From Curtobacterium sp. Leaf183 (GTDB taxonomy: Bacteria; Actinomycetota; Actinomycetes; Actinomycetales; Microbacteriaceae), in NCBI RefSeq assembly GCF_001424385.1, contig NZ_LMPO01000001.1, positions 498,476 to 562,475 of the forward strand: a DNA stretch of 64,000 nt, read 5' to 3'. The notes beneath the pieces were generated by a model, which worked only from the letters and a program-made list of their open reading frames with translations, had not been told where the DNA came from and made no database searches. This document shows, one piece after another, positions 44,401 to 52,023 of this stretch. Within the stretch, counting starts at the first letter, position 1; every line of letters starts with the position of its first letter. Made by a program: the position numbers and the translations under genes.

Positions 44401-45327
44401 GGGGCTGGTCGGGTCGCCGATGATGCACCGGACCGTCGCATCGAACGCACCGGACTGGTCGCCTGGCCCGACACCGACCTGCCGGAGGTCCTCGACACCC
44501 GTCAGGCCGGTGCGGTCATCCGTGCCTACCCGGCACTCGTGGAAGAAGGCACCGGCCCCAAGGCGACCGTGGCGGTCCAGTTGCTGGCGACCCCGGGTGA
44601 CCGCGACGTCCTGATGCCCGCCGGCGTGCGGCGCCTGGTGATGCTCGCCGTGCCCTCCCCCGTGTCCTACATCCAGTCGCACCTGACCGCACAGGAGAAG
44701 CTGGCGTTGGCGGCGAGCCCGTACCCCTCGACGAACGCCCTGTTCGACGACGTGCTCGCCGCGGTCGTGGACGCCGGCATCCGCGCCACGCACCCGACCG
44801 GGCTGCTCTTCACGCGGGCCGAGTTCCCGGCCGTTCGCGATGCGGTCTCGGCCTCCGTCGTCGACACCATGTTCGGCGCGGTGTCCGAGGTGGCCGCCGT
44901 GCTCACCGCACTGCGCGGCGCAGAACGCGCGCTCAAGCAGGCGAACAGCATGTCGTTGCTGCCCGCGCTCAACGACATGCGCCAACAGCTGGACCGCCTG
45001 GTGTTCCCCGGGTTCGTCTCGGTGGCGGGACTCGGACGGCTCCGTCGCATCCGTGTGTACCTGCAGGGCGTCGAGGCCCGCGTGACGAAGCTCCTGCAGA
45101 ACCCCGGTCGCGACGCCACCTGGATGCGCGAGGTGTCTGCCGCGACGGGCCGCTACGAGGACGCCGGGGGGACCTTCCCGCCCACGCCCGGATCGCACCC
45201 GGAGCTCGTGCACGCACGGTGGATGCTCGAGGAGTTCCGGCTCAGCCTGTTCGCGCAGGAGCTCGGGACCGCCGAGACGGTCTCGCTGCAGCGCATCACC
45301 AAGGCCCTGACCACCGCGGCGCGCTGA
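41473..45327 (+). CDS. hrpA: ATP-dependent RNA helicase HrpA
   Basis: A 1284-residue DEAH-box helicase, the full HrpA length. Walker A GATGSGKTT is at residues 37-45, DEAH at 131-134, the TNVAETSLTVPGIKYVIDTG motif V region and QRSGRAGRTSAG motif VI follow, then winged-helix/OB parts and the large C-terminal DUF3418 region. It remodels RNA or ribosomal complexes. TATCCT (41458-41463) ends 9 nt before ATG 41473; the in-frame ATG at 41467 is only 3 nt away from the hexamer and is less likely. Confidence 0.94.
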   Translation: MSPTPVVITYPPELPVSQRRDDIAAAIRDNQVVIVAGATGSGKTTQLPKICLELGREHIGHTQPRRIAARTIAERVSEELGGELGDLVGYQVRFTDKVSANTRVKLMTDGILLNEIHFDRDLKRYDTIIIDEAHERSLTIDFLLGYLKRLLPRRPDLKLIITSATIDPESFSQHFGGAPIIEVSGRTYPVEIRYRALVAEEPGADDDGDDDTDSRTADAGNAQDDRDHLQGITDALDELAREDPGDVLVFLSGENEIRDAQDAIEGKHYQGTEVLPLYGRLSAADQHRVFQRSSTPGVRRRVVLATNVAETSLTVPGIKYVIDTGTARISRYSPRAKVQRLPIEAISQASANQRSGRAGRTSAGIAIRLYSEDDFGRRPEYTDPEILRTNLAAVILQMISLGFGDIESFPFLQPPDSRGVKDGLDLLRELRAVDKDGAITKSGRQLTRLPIDPRLGRMVLEAGRQGVGREVVAIVSALSIQDPRERPLEKRAHADQLHARFADPTSDFLTFLGLWNYIEDKQDELSSSAFRRLCKAEFLNYLRIREWQDLYRQLSRAAKQVGIHVGKERKDDPDAVHRSLLAGLLSQIGLRDREKRDYLGSRNTRFVLFPGSVLAKKQPDAVMAAELVETSRLFARTAARIDPVWTEQLAGDLLRRTYGEPHWEKKQGAVVAYERVTLFGVPIVQRRRVQYARIDPVHSRELFIRHALIEGEWDSQQAFDRANRKLRRELEQLEERTRRRDILLDDENVFAFYDARIPTEVATTRDFEGWWRRTRRDQPDLLTMRREDLLDESAASAAEDDTEYPTQWRSGDQRLAVRYRFEPGAEDDGVSVQVPIALLPRMREEGFDWQVRGLRRDLVTALIKALPKQIRKNVVPAADWAEKIVDELPDDAPTEPSESFRATLAKTIQRMTYVPVTEADFDMSRVPAHLLPTYAVVDERGRRVEAGKDLSALQTKLKDRTQQSVAAATQRETRGRGAGRVADDAPDRRIERTGLVAWPDTDLPEVLDTRQAGAVIRAYPALVEEGTGPKATVAVQLLATPGDRDVLMPAGVRRLVMLAVPSPVSYIQSHLTAQEKLALAASPYPSTNALFDDVLAAVVDAGIRATHPTGLLFTRAEFPAVRDAVSASVVDTMFGAVSEVAAVLTALRGAERALKQANSMSLLPALNDMRQQLDRLVFPGFVSVAGLGRLRRIRVYLQGVEARVTKLLQNPGRDATWMREVSAATGRYEDAGGTFPPTPGSHPELVHARWMLEEFRLSLFAQELGTAETVSLQRITKALTTAAR

Positions 45328-45382
45328 GCCGTCGATCCGGAGTCTCGCCGACGCGCGCCAGCCGCCGCAGCGCACCAGCCCC

Positions 45383-46054
45383 TCAGGCCCGCGTGTCGAT
45401 CGAGCCCGCTCCGGGGACGGGCGGCGCCGGGTCGTCCGATGCCTCGGGATCAGCCGCCCGCGCCCACTTCACCGTCCACCGGACGAGCGGCTGGACACCG
45501 TCCCATGCGGCGACGACATCGTCCAGCGAGCTCGTCAACGGCAGGTGCACCAGCGCGGCGTAGTGCTGCATCCGGAGCAGCTCGATTCGCGGATGGTCCG
45601 CCGACCAGCCACGGGGTGCGGTCTTCAGCGGCGGACCCGCCAGCTCGTACCCGGCGTCGGTCAGGTCGTCGAGGATCCGCTGCAACGCTGCCGCTGCCTG
45701 CGGTCGTTCATCGATCACGGTCCGTGCTGCCAGCAGCTGGTCGCGGGACGGCTCGTACAGCCCGCCCCCGACCTGCAGCCCGTCGACGCCGGCGCTCAAG
45801 TAGACACCGCCTGCGGTCAACCCGGTGTCCTCGCGGTAGGGCCGCTTGTCCGGGGTGAACCGCAGGTCCCGGTGCTGCCGTAGCACCCGGCCGGGGCCGT
45901 ACCGCCGGTCGGCTTCCTGCAGCAGTGCGTCCATCGGGTCGCGGACGTCGCGCTCCCAGTCCTCGCGGTGCTCCTCGAACCAGGCGGTGTCGTTGTGCGC
46001 AGCGAGCCCACGGAAGAACGTCGCCAACGAGGGCGAGAAGAACGCATCGGTCAT
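45383..46054 (-). CDS. DUF2461 domain-containing protein
   Basis: A 223-residue DUF2461 protein. It opens with FFSPSLATFFRGLAAHNDTAWFEEHR and contains FTPDKRPYREDTGL, GGVYLSAGVDGLQVGGGLY and the DHPRIELLRMQHYA segment, all standard for this family, whose function is unknown. A longer version from a GTG at 46141 is possible but would overlap the promoter of the divergent VOC gene. TTCACT, six bases before the ATG, is a poor promoter match. It is convergent with hrpA. Confidence 0.86.
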   Translation of the reverse strand: MTDAFFSPSLATFFRGLAAHNDTAWFEEHREDWERDVRDPMDALLQEADRRYGPGRVLRQHRDLRFTPDKRPYREDTGLTAGGVYLSAGVDGLQVGGGLYEPSRDQLLAARTVIDERPQAAAALQRILDDLTDAGYELAGPPLKTAPRGWSADHPRIELLRMQHYAALVHLPLTSSLDDVVAAWDGVQPLVRWTVKWARAADPEASDDPAPPVPGAGSIDTRA

Positions 46055-46097
46055 GCAAGCAGTGAACCGCCGCCCGCTGAGGACTACCCTCGCCCGC

Positions 46098-46466
46098 ATG
46101 ATCGGCACACTCGACGTCATCGTCCTCGACTGCCCGGACACACGGACGCTCGCACGGTTCTACGCGGAGCTGCTCGGTGGTGAGATCGTCGGCTTCGACG
46201 AGGACTGGGCCGAGGTCGTCCTGCCGATCGAGGGGCACCGCCCGCTCGTGGCGTTCCAGCGCGTCGACGACTACCGCGCGCCGGTCTGGCCCGGACAGGA
46301 CACGCCCCAACAGGTGCACCTCGACGTGAAGGTCGAGGACCTCGACGCCGGCGAGCAGGCGGTCCTGGCCATCGGCGCCACGGCCACGGGTTCGGGGACC
46401 GAGACCTTCCGCGTGTTCCTCGACCCCGCCGGGCACCCGTTCTGCCTGATCCGCCCGAACGACTGA
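46098..46466 (+). CDS. VOC family protein (glyoxalase-like)
   Basis: A 122-residue VOC protein starting with DVIVLDCPDTRTLARFYAELLGG, with HLDVKVEDLDAGE opening the second half and the terminal FLDPAGHPFCLI motif. These bind metals or small ligands; no substrate can be assigned. TACCCT (46085-46090) lies 7 nt before the ATG, which fixes the start. It is divergent from the DUF2461 gene. Confidence 0.86.
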   Translation: MIGTLDVIVLDCPDTRTLARFYAELLGGEIVGFDEDWAEVVLPIEGHRPLVAFQRVDDYRAPVWPGQDTPQQVHLDVKVEDLDAGEQAVLAIGATATGSGTETFRVFLDPAGHPFCLIRPND

Positions 46467-46613
46467 CCCGCTGGCTCCGCCCGGTCGCGCGACCCGCCGT
46501 CTGCGTGCCGTCGAGGTCGCACGAAGTACTGCCCGAAGCGCCGTCGACCGACAGGTTGCGCGACCTCGGCGGAGGTGAGCGGCGTGTTGCGCGACACGGG
46601 GCCTCCACGCCCG

Positions 46614-46686
46614 CGGCACGGCCCGGCACGGCACGGCACGGCACGGCCAGGCACCGCCCGGCCACGCCCGGCCCGGCCCGGCCCCG
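46614..46686. repeat. CGGCA/CGGCC pentanucleotide repeat in promoter region
   Basis: CGGCA is repeated four full times plus a partial at 46624-46646, and CCCGG units repeat near 46667-46685. The array ends 34 bp before the TATGGT hexamer of the acyl-CoA ligase promoter. The whole 296-bp gap from 46467 to 46762 shows no coding signal. Confidence 0.75.
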
Positions 46687-46719
46687 CACAGGGGACACCG
46701 CCCACACACCTCCCGGTCG

Positions 46720-46725
46720 TATGGT
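46720..46725 (+). promoter_or_regulatory. Probable -10 of the acyl-CoA ligase operon
   Basis: TATGGT matches the -10 consensus used throughout this window and lies about 37 bp before the ligase ATG. That leaves a leader of about 30 nt with a GGAG ribosome site, one of the minority of leadered transcripts here. Confidence 0.5.
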
Positions 46726-46762
46726 GGTCGAGCATCACTCGTCACCGGAGACGGAGAACGGC

Positions 46763-48418
46763 ATGACCGCCACCCAGCCCACCGCCAGCCCCCGTCGGAC
46801 GCAGGCGACCGCCTCCGTCGCAGCGATCCTCGCCGAGTCGGCCGCACGCTACCCGGACGACGTCGCCCTCATCGTGGGCGACCGCCGGACCACCTACGCC
46901 GAACTCTGGGCGGAGACGCTCGCGTACGCCGGAGCCCTGCGTGAGCGCGGCGTCACCGCGGGGTCCCGCGTCGCGATGCTCCTGCCGAACGTCGCCGACT
47001 TCCCACGCGTCTACTACGCCACGCTCGCCCTCGGCGCGGTCGCCGTGCCCGTGCACGCGCTGCTGAAGCGGAAGGAGATCGAGTACGTCCTCCGCGACAG
47101 CGGAGCCGCCCTCCTGGTCTGCGCAGCGCCGCTCCTGGCGGAGGGGGCCGCGGGAGCAGCCCTGGCCGGGGTCGACGTCGTGACCGTGCTCGCGCCTCCC
47201 GGCGGATCAGCGACCGCCGAGTCGACGACGGGCAACGGCACGGGCGCTCCCGCGCCGGACCGACTGGAGGCCCTGGCCGAGTCCGCCACGCCGCTCGACC
47301 GCTACGTGCCCCGCGACCCGTTCGACACCGCCACGATCCTGTACACCAGCGGTACGACGGGGCAGCCGAAGGGCGCCGAGGGCTCGCACTTCGCGTTGCT
47401 CGAGCAGGTCAACACGAACCTGATGAGCACCTTCGACATGCACCGCGGCGACGTGCTGCTCGGGGCCCTGCCGCTGTTCCACACGTTCGGGCAGACCTGC
47501 ACGATGAACACCGGGTTCCGGGCGGGCGCGACGATCGTGATGCTGCCGAAGTTCGACGGCGACTCCGCCCTGGCCGCGATGGTCGAGCACGACTGCGAGA
47601 TCTTCATGGGCGTCCCGACGATGTACATGGCGCTCCTCGACGCAGCGACGCGCACCGATGCCCGGCCGAACCTGCGCTACGCGATCTCGGGAGGGGCCTC
47701 CCTGCCGTTGGCGGTCCTCGAGAAGTTCCAGACCGTGTTCGACGCGCCCATCCACGAGGGCTACGGACTGACCGAGACCTCGCCTGTCGCGTCGTTCAAC
47801 CACGTCGGCACGCCCCCACACCCGGGCACGATCGGCACGCCGGTGTGGGGCGTCGACATCGAGATCGCCGACCCGGAGACGCCCGGCTCGATCGTGCTGC
47901 TCCCCCGCGGCGAGATCGGTGAGCTCGTGATCCGCGGGCACAACCTGATGAACGGGTACCTGGACCGCCCGGAGGACACCGCATTGGCGATCGTCGACGG
48001 CTGGTTCCGGACGGGCGACCTCGGCACGAAGGACGACGAGGGCTACCTGACGATCGTCGACCGGACGAAGGACATGATCATCCGCAACGGCTACAACGTG
48101 TACCCGCGGCAGGTCGAAGAGGTGCTCGCCACGCACCCCGACGTCACGATGGCGGCGGTGTTCGGCGTGCCGCACGAGGTGCACGGCCAGGAGATCGAGG
48201 CGGCCGTGGTCCTGCGCGCCGGGGCCACCGCGACGCCCGAGGACCTCGTCAAGCACGTCGCGGACGAGATCGCCGCCTACAAGTTCCCCCGGGTCGTCCA
48301 CGTGGTCGACGCACTGCCGCTCGGGCCGAGCGGGAAGGTGCTCAAGCGCACACTGGTGGAGCAGTTCGCACCGTCCAGCGCTGCGACCACCACGGAACAG
48401 GAGCCCGCCACCGCATGA
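46763..48418 (+). CDS. Long-chain acyl-CoA ligase (AMP-binding)
   Basis: A 551-residue adenylate-forming enzyme activating a carboxylic acid as its CoA thioester. The AMP-binding loop TSGTTGQPKG starts at residue 195, and GYGLTETSPV, GWFRTGDLG and DRTKDMIIRNGYNVYPRQVE are the later core motifs; the catalytic lysine lies in GPSGKVLKR near the C-terminus. A fatty acid is the likely substrate, but chain length is not predictable. The ATG has a GGAGAAC ribosome site. Its stop overlaps the deaminase start (ATGA), which opens a three-gene operon. Confidence 0.9.
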   Translation: MTATQPTASPRRTQATASVAAILAESAARYPDDVALIVGDRRTTYAELWAETLAYAGALRERGVTAGSRVAMLLPNVADFPRVYYATLALGAVAVPVHALLKRKEIEYVLRDSGAALLVCAAPLLAEGAAGAALAGVDVVTVLAPPGGSATAESTTGNGTGAPAPDRLEALAESATPLDRYVPRDPFDTATILYTSGTTGQPKGAEGSHFALLEQVNTNLMSTFDMHRGDVLLGALPLFHTFGQTCTMNTGFRAGATIVMLPKFDGDSALAAMVEHDCEIFMGVPTMYMALLDAATRTDARPNLRYAISGGASLPLAVLEKFQTVFDAPIHEGYGLTETSPVASFNHVGTPPHPGTIGTPVWGVDIEIADPETPGSIVLLPRGEIGELVIRGHNLMNGYLDRPEDTALAIVDGWFRTGDLGTKDDEGYLTIVDRTKDMIIRNGYNVYPRQVEEVLATHPDVTMAAVFGVPHEVHGQEIEAAVVLRAGATATPEDLVKHVADEIAAYKFPRVVHVVDALPLGPSGKVLKRTLVEQFAPSSAATTTEQEPATA

Positions 48419-48900
48419 GCACCTCCGAGCTCGACACGCGTCTGACCGAACGCGTCGTCGCCCGAGCCCTGCAGAACGTCCGCGAGGGTGGCAAGCCCTT
48501 CGCCTGCCTGATCGTCCGCGACGGCAAGGTGCTGGTCGAGGCGGCGAACCAGGTCGCCCAGTCCGGGGACCCGACGTCGCACGCCGAGATCACCGCGATC
48601 CGGCTGGCCGCCGAGATGGGCGTGACCGACCTGACCGGCCTCGACGTGTACGTCACCGCGTACCCGTGCCCGATGTGCCTCGGCGCGCTGTACTACGCGC
48701 AGCCGGACCGGGTCGTCTTCGCGGCCTCTCGCGACCAGGAGTCCGAGCACTACGAGGACGGCAACCGCCTGATGACGCTCGACACGTTCTACGGCGAGTA
48801 CACCAAGCCCGCGCACGAGCGGGCGCTGCCCTCGGAGCAGGTCGCCACCGAGGACCCCACGGCGCCGTTCCGGCAGTGGTCGACGTTGCACGCGGACTGA
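48415..48900 (+). CDS. Nucleoside/nucleobase deaminase (guanine-deaminase-like)
   Basis: A 161-residue zinc deaminase of the cytidine-deaminase fold. The metal site is formed by His56-Ala-Glu58 and by Cys85 and Cys88 in PCPMC. The C-terminal YEDGNRLMTLDTFYGEY region is more like guanine deaminases than TadA tRNA deaminases. The ATG overlaps the ligase stop by four bases, and the aminopeptidase begins 2 nt after its stop, so all three are probably translated from one message. Confidence 0.86.
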   Translation: MSTSELDTRLTERVVARALQNVREGGKPFACLIVRDGKVLVEAANQVAQSGDPTSHAEITAIRLAAEMGVTDLTGLDVYVTAYPCPMCLGALYYAQPDRVVFAASRDQESEHYEDGNRLMTLDTFYGEYTKPAHERALPSEQVATEDPTAPFRQWSTLHAD

Positions 48901-48901
48901 C

Positions 48902-49846
48902 GTGCCGTACCCCCGCGTCGAGCCCTACCGCACGACGACGATCACCATGGACGACGGTGCGGCCCTGTACGTCGAGGAGTCCGGCACCCCCGACGGCACC
49001 CCGGCGCTCTGGCTGCACGGCGGCCCGGGCGGTTCGCTCGGCTCCGGCTGGTACCGCACCCACTTCGACCCGACGCGGTACCGGCTGATCGGCATCGACC
49101 AGCGCGGGAGCGGACGCAGCAACCCGAGCGTGGCGGACGCCCCAGTCCGACTGGCCGACCACACGACGGACCGGCTGGTCGCCGACCTGCAGCAGGTCCG
49201 CGATGCGCTCGGCATCGACACCTGGGTCGTCGCCGGCATCTCGTGGGGCACGACCCTGGCGCTCGCGTACGCCCTCGAACACCGCGACCGCGTCCGCGCG
49301 CTCGCCCTGATGGCCGTGACGACGACGAGTCGTGCCGAGGTCGACTGGATCACCGAGGGCATCGGGCGGCTGTTCCCCGAGGACTGGGACCGCTTCGCGC
49401 AGGCATCGGGACGCAGACCGGGTGAACGGATCGTCGAGGCCTACGCCCGTCGCCTGACCGGTGCCGACGCGGCCGACCGCACGGCGGCTGCCGCGGAGTG
49501 GGACCGGTGGGAGAGCGTCCACGTGTCGCTCGACGACCCCGGATCGCGTGGTCGCGGACACATCGGCCAGGAGGCCCGGCTGGCGTTCGCCACGCTCGTC
49601 ACCCACTACTGGGCGAACGACGCGTTCCTGCCCGGCGAGCGCGCGGTGCTGGCGCGGGTGGCGGAGCTCGCTGCCGTCCCGGCCGCGCTCGTCCACGGTC
49701 GACGCGACGTCAGCGGCCCGGCCGCCACCCCGTGGTTGCTGCACCGGCAGTGGCCGGCGAGCACGCTGACGATCGTCGAGGACGAGGGCCACGGCGGACC
49801 GCGCGAGAGCGATGCCCTGACGGCCGCGCTCGACGGCTTCGCCTGA
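48902..49846 (+). CDS. pip: Proline iminopeptidase (S33 alpha/beta hydrolase)
   Basis: A 314-residue prolyl aminopeptidase removing N-terminal proline from peptides. The oxyanion motif GGPGG is at residues 40-44, the nucleophile Ser114 is in GISWGTTLAL, and the GIDQRGSGRS segment is characteristic. The GTG start 2 nt after the deaminase stop places it last in the ligase-deaminase-peptidase operon. It is convergent with the NmrA-like gene, with only 8 bp between. Confidence 0.9.
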   Translation: MPYPRVEPYRTTTITMDDGAALYVEESGTPDGTPALWLHGGPGGSLGSGWYRTHFDPTRYRLIGIDQRGSGRSNPSVADAPVRLADHTTDRLVADLQQVRDALGIDTWVVAGISWGTTLALAYALEHRDRVRALALMAVTTTSRAEVDWITEGIGRLFPEDWDRFAQASGRRPGERIVEAYARRLTGADAADRTAAAAEWDRWESVHVSLDDPGSRGRGHIGQEARLAFATLVTHYWANDAFLPGERAVLARVAELAAVPAALVHGRRDVSGPAATPWLLHRQWPASTLTIVEDEGHGGPRESDALTAALDGFA

Positions 49847-49854
49847 CCCGGACC

Positions 49855-50733
49855 TCAGCGACGCCCGAGCAGCACCGCACGACGCTCACGCGCCCACGCC
49901 GACATCGGCCGTGCTGGCGTGCCCGTGATCCGCCCGACCTCGTCGGTCAGGACGTCCACCCCGTCCAGGCCCCGGCGAGCGACCCGACCGAACTGCTGAC
50001 GGAGCCCCTCGGCCTGCCACGCGGGGACCCCGCTCAGTCGGAGGACGCCGGCGAACACCCGGCTCGGCAGGTGGACGTAGCGGACCCGACGCCCGAGCCC
50101 GGCGGAGAGTTCTCGCGCGACGCCCCTGCCGTCGAGCAGCGTCGGGCCGGTCAGCACGGGTTCGGCGCCGCGGTGCTCACCCTGCTGCAGGACGGTCGCT
50201 GCCACGCGGGCGATGTCGGCGGTGTCGATCCACCCGATGACCCCGCGGCCCATGGTCTGCGGGAAGAACCCCCGACGCAGGACCGGGCCCGAGGACTCCA
50301 GGTTCGTCATGAACCCCGACGGGTGCAGGATCGTCCACGCCAGCCCACTCGCCCGGACGACGACGTCGATGCCCGCGATCGCGCTCGCCCAGGGCATCGG
50401 CGAGTGCTCGGCGGCATCGCCCCCGGACAACTGCACGATCGCGCGGACCCCGGCCTCCTGCGCGGCATGGACGGCGTTCGTCCCGTGCTCCTCCTGCTGC
50501 TGCGTCGCCGCGGTGACGAGGAACACCTGGTCGACGCCGTCGAACGCCCGAGCCAGTGCAGCAGGGTCCCCCAGGTCGGCGATCCGCGCGTCGATGCCCC
50601 GCGAAACCAGGTCCTCGGCCTGCGCCGCGCGTCGGACGACCGCGCGCACGGGCACCCCCGCATCGTGCAGGAGCGCCAGGGTCTTCCCGCCCACGTCTCC
50701 GGTCACGCCCGTGATGGCGACCGCTCCGGTCAT
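49855..50733 (-). CDS. NmrA-like NAD(P)-binding protein
   Basis: A 292-residue atypical SDR starting AITGVTGDVGGKTLALL (residues 6-22), with FLVTAATQQQEE and QLSGGDAAEHS in mid-protein. It is probably an NAD(P)H-dependent reductase such as an azoreductase or quinone reductase, or a redox sensor. It has a leader with a strong AGGAGG site 4 nt before the ATG. A perfect 16-bp palindrome lies between it and the divergent MarR gene, so repression by that MarR is likely. Confidence 0.84.
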   Translation of the reverse strand: MTGAVAITGVTGDVGGKTLALLHDAGVPVRAVVRRAAQAEDLVSRGIDARIADLGDPAALARAFDGVDQVFLVTAATQQQEEHGTNAVHAAQEAGVRAIVQLSGGDAAEHSPMPWASAIAGIDVVVRASGLAWTILHPSGFMTNLESSGPVLRRGFFPQTMGRGVIGWIDTADIARVAATVLQQGEHRGAEPVLTGPTLLDGRGVARELSAGLGRRVRYVHLPSRVFAGVLRLSGVPAWQAEGLRQQFGRVARRGLDGVDVLTDEVGRITGTPARPMSAWARERRAVLLGRR

Positions 50734-50745
50734 GGTTCCTCCTCA

Positions 50746-50761
50746 TATCAGTTAACTGATA
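50746..50761. promoter_or_regulatory. 16-bp palindromic MarR operator
   Basis: TATCAGTTAACTGATA is a perfect 16-bp palindrome between the divergent NmrA-like and MarR genes. On the minus strand it follows a TACGGT hexamer at the expected start site of the NmrA-like gene; on the plus strand it covers the -35 zone of the MarR promoter (TACCAT, 50778-50783). One bound dimer could therefore control both genes. Confidence 0.72.
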
Positions 50762-50789
50762 CCAGACCGTACTCCGCTACCATCGGGAC

Positions 50790-51299
50790 ATGCCCGATCG
50801 GTCCTCCCCGACGCGCGACGACGTCGACGCGATCGCCGCCTGGAGCGTGATCCGCGCCGCCCGGGTCCTTGCACGGCGGCTCGCCGACGTGCTCGCGCCG
50901 CTCGGTCTGACACCCGTGGAGTTCGGGGTGCTGGTGCAGCTCGGCGCGACGGACGAGCCGGACCACCGCGGCACCGCGGACGGCCTCGCCGAGCCCGCCA
51001 CCGGTCTGGCGCAGGCCGACCTGGCCCGCGCCGTCGGGGTCCGACCGCAGAGCATGACCACGCTGGTGGTGACGCTGGCGGAGCGCGGGCTCATCGACCG
51101 CGGGTCCGAGCGCGGCCGGGGACGCCGCTCGCGGATCGTGCTCACCGACGCGGGGCGTGCCGTGCTCGCGCAGGCGTACCCGGTCGTCCTGGCCAGCAAC
51201 GCGTGGTTCGGCCCGGACGCCGCGACCTCGGCAGCCCTGGTCGCGACGCTGCGCCCGATGCTCGGCGGACCGGGCGGACCGGTGGACGACGTCCCCTAG
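50790..51299 (+). CDS. MarR family transcriptional regulator
   Basis: A 169-residue winged-helix regulator. The recognition helix is in ARAVGVRPQSMTTLVVTLAERGLIDR, and the wing carries GRRSRIVLTDAG. A loop of about 15 extra residues (DEPDHRGTADGLAEPATG) interrupts the usual helix 2-3 spacing. The ATG follows TACCAT (50778-50783) by six bases. The adjacent palindrome TATCAGTTAACTGATA is probably its binding site. Its stop overlaps the end of the convergent P-loop kinase gene by 4 bp. Confidence 0.88.
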   Translation: MPDRSSPTRDDVDAIAAWSVIRAARVLARRLADVLAPLGLTPVEFGVLVQLGATDEPDHRGTADGLAEPATGLAQADLARAVGVRPQSMTTLVVTLAERGLIDRGSERGRGRRSRIVLTDAGRAVLAQAYPVVLASNAWFGPDAATSAALVATLRPMLGGPGGPVDDVP

Positions 51300-51835
51300 T
51301 CGGCGGCTCCCGGACGCTGCACCCACGCCACGACGGCGTCGAGTTCCGGTGCGTACCCGTCGGTCGTGTCGACCTCGAGCACCGGGCACCCGAGCTCCAG
51401 CGGCGAGGACACCCGCGGCAGGTTGGCACGCACTCGGTCGTCCATCGCGGCGCCGTGCCCGCGCGCGACGAACCGGTCCATCGCCGACGTGCTCCGGCAG
51501 TGCACGTTCAGCACACGGCCGACCGGCAGCAGCGCTGAGCGGACGTCGACCTCGGACTGGTCCCGGTAGAGCGTGGCATCGGCGACGACGCTGCACCCCG
51601 CGGCGGCGTACGTGGCGGTGACGTCCCAGAACAGCCGGACGCCGTGCGGCACGACCTCGTCACGCGACAGCGTCCCGGACGCCATCAGGCCGGCGTAGAG
51701 CTCGTCGCGGTGCACCCGCGGCCACCCGAGTCGCTCGGCGAGGGCCGCAGCGAGCGTCGTCTTGCCACTGCCGGGAGCGCCACTGACCAGCACCACCGTC
51801 GGCAGCGTCACCTGGACACGATCAGGGCTCGGCAC
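51296..51835 (-). CDS. AAA family ATPase / small P-loop kinase
   Basis: A 179-residue P-loop protein with Walker A GAPGSGKTT at residues 19-27 and HRDELYAGLMASG at about 42-54, the acidic substrate-contact region of zeta-toxin or chloramphenicol-phosphotransferase-like kinases. The substrate is unknown. The GTG start at 51835 follows TAGGGT (51842-51847, minus strand) by six bases. Two copies of GAGGTTCC lie just upstream, in the same region as the 8-bp tandem array. Confidence 0.8.
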   Translation of the reverse strand: MPSPDRVQVTLPTVVLVSGAPGSGKTTLAAALAERLGWPRVHRDELYAGLMASGTLSRDEVVPHGVRLFWDVTATYAAAGCSVVADATLYRDQSEVDVRSALLPVGRVLNVHCRSTSAMDRFVARGHGAAMDDRVRANLPRVSSPLELGCPVLEVDTTDGYAPELDAVVAWVQRPGAAD

Positions 51836-51934
51836 GCGTCCACCCTACGAGCGCCGAGGTTCCACGACATGCCGCACGCCGGACGTCGAGGTTCCGGGAC
51901 CGCACCGTCGGCGGGGTCGAGGTGGCACAATTCC

Positions 51935-52006
51935 GGAACCTCGGGACCTCGGAACCTCGGGACCTCGGAACCTCGGGACCTCGGGACCTCGGGACCTCGG
52001 GACCTC
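51935..52006. repeat. 8-bp tandem repeat, nine copies, next to the acetyltransferase promoter
   Basis: Nine head-to-tail units of GGRACCTC: the first six alternate between GGAACCTC and GGGACCTC, then three more GGGACCTC follow. The array ends 5 bp before the CAGGAT hexamer (52012-52017) of the acetyltransferase gene, so the -35 position falls inside it. Inverted single units (GAGGTTCC) occur at 51856-51863 and 51888-51895. Confidence 0.88.
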
Positions 52007-52023
52007 GCTGGCAGGATGGGCGC

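Noticed and set aside
46467..46762. Hidden small gene in the gap before the acyl-CoA ligase.
   Set aside because: Frames there encode only low-complexity Pro/Arg/His runs over the pentanucleotide repeat and lack a plausible start.
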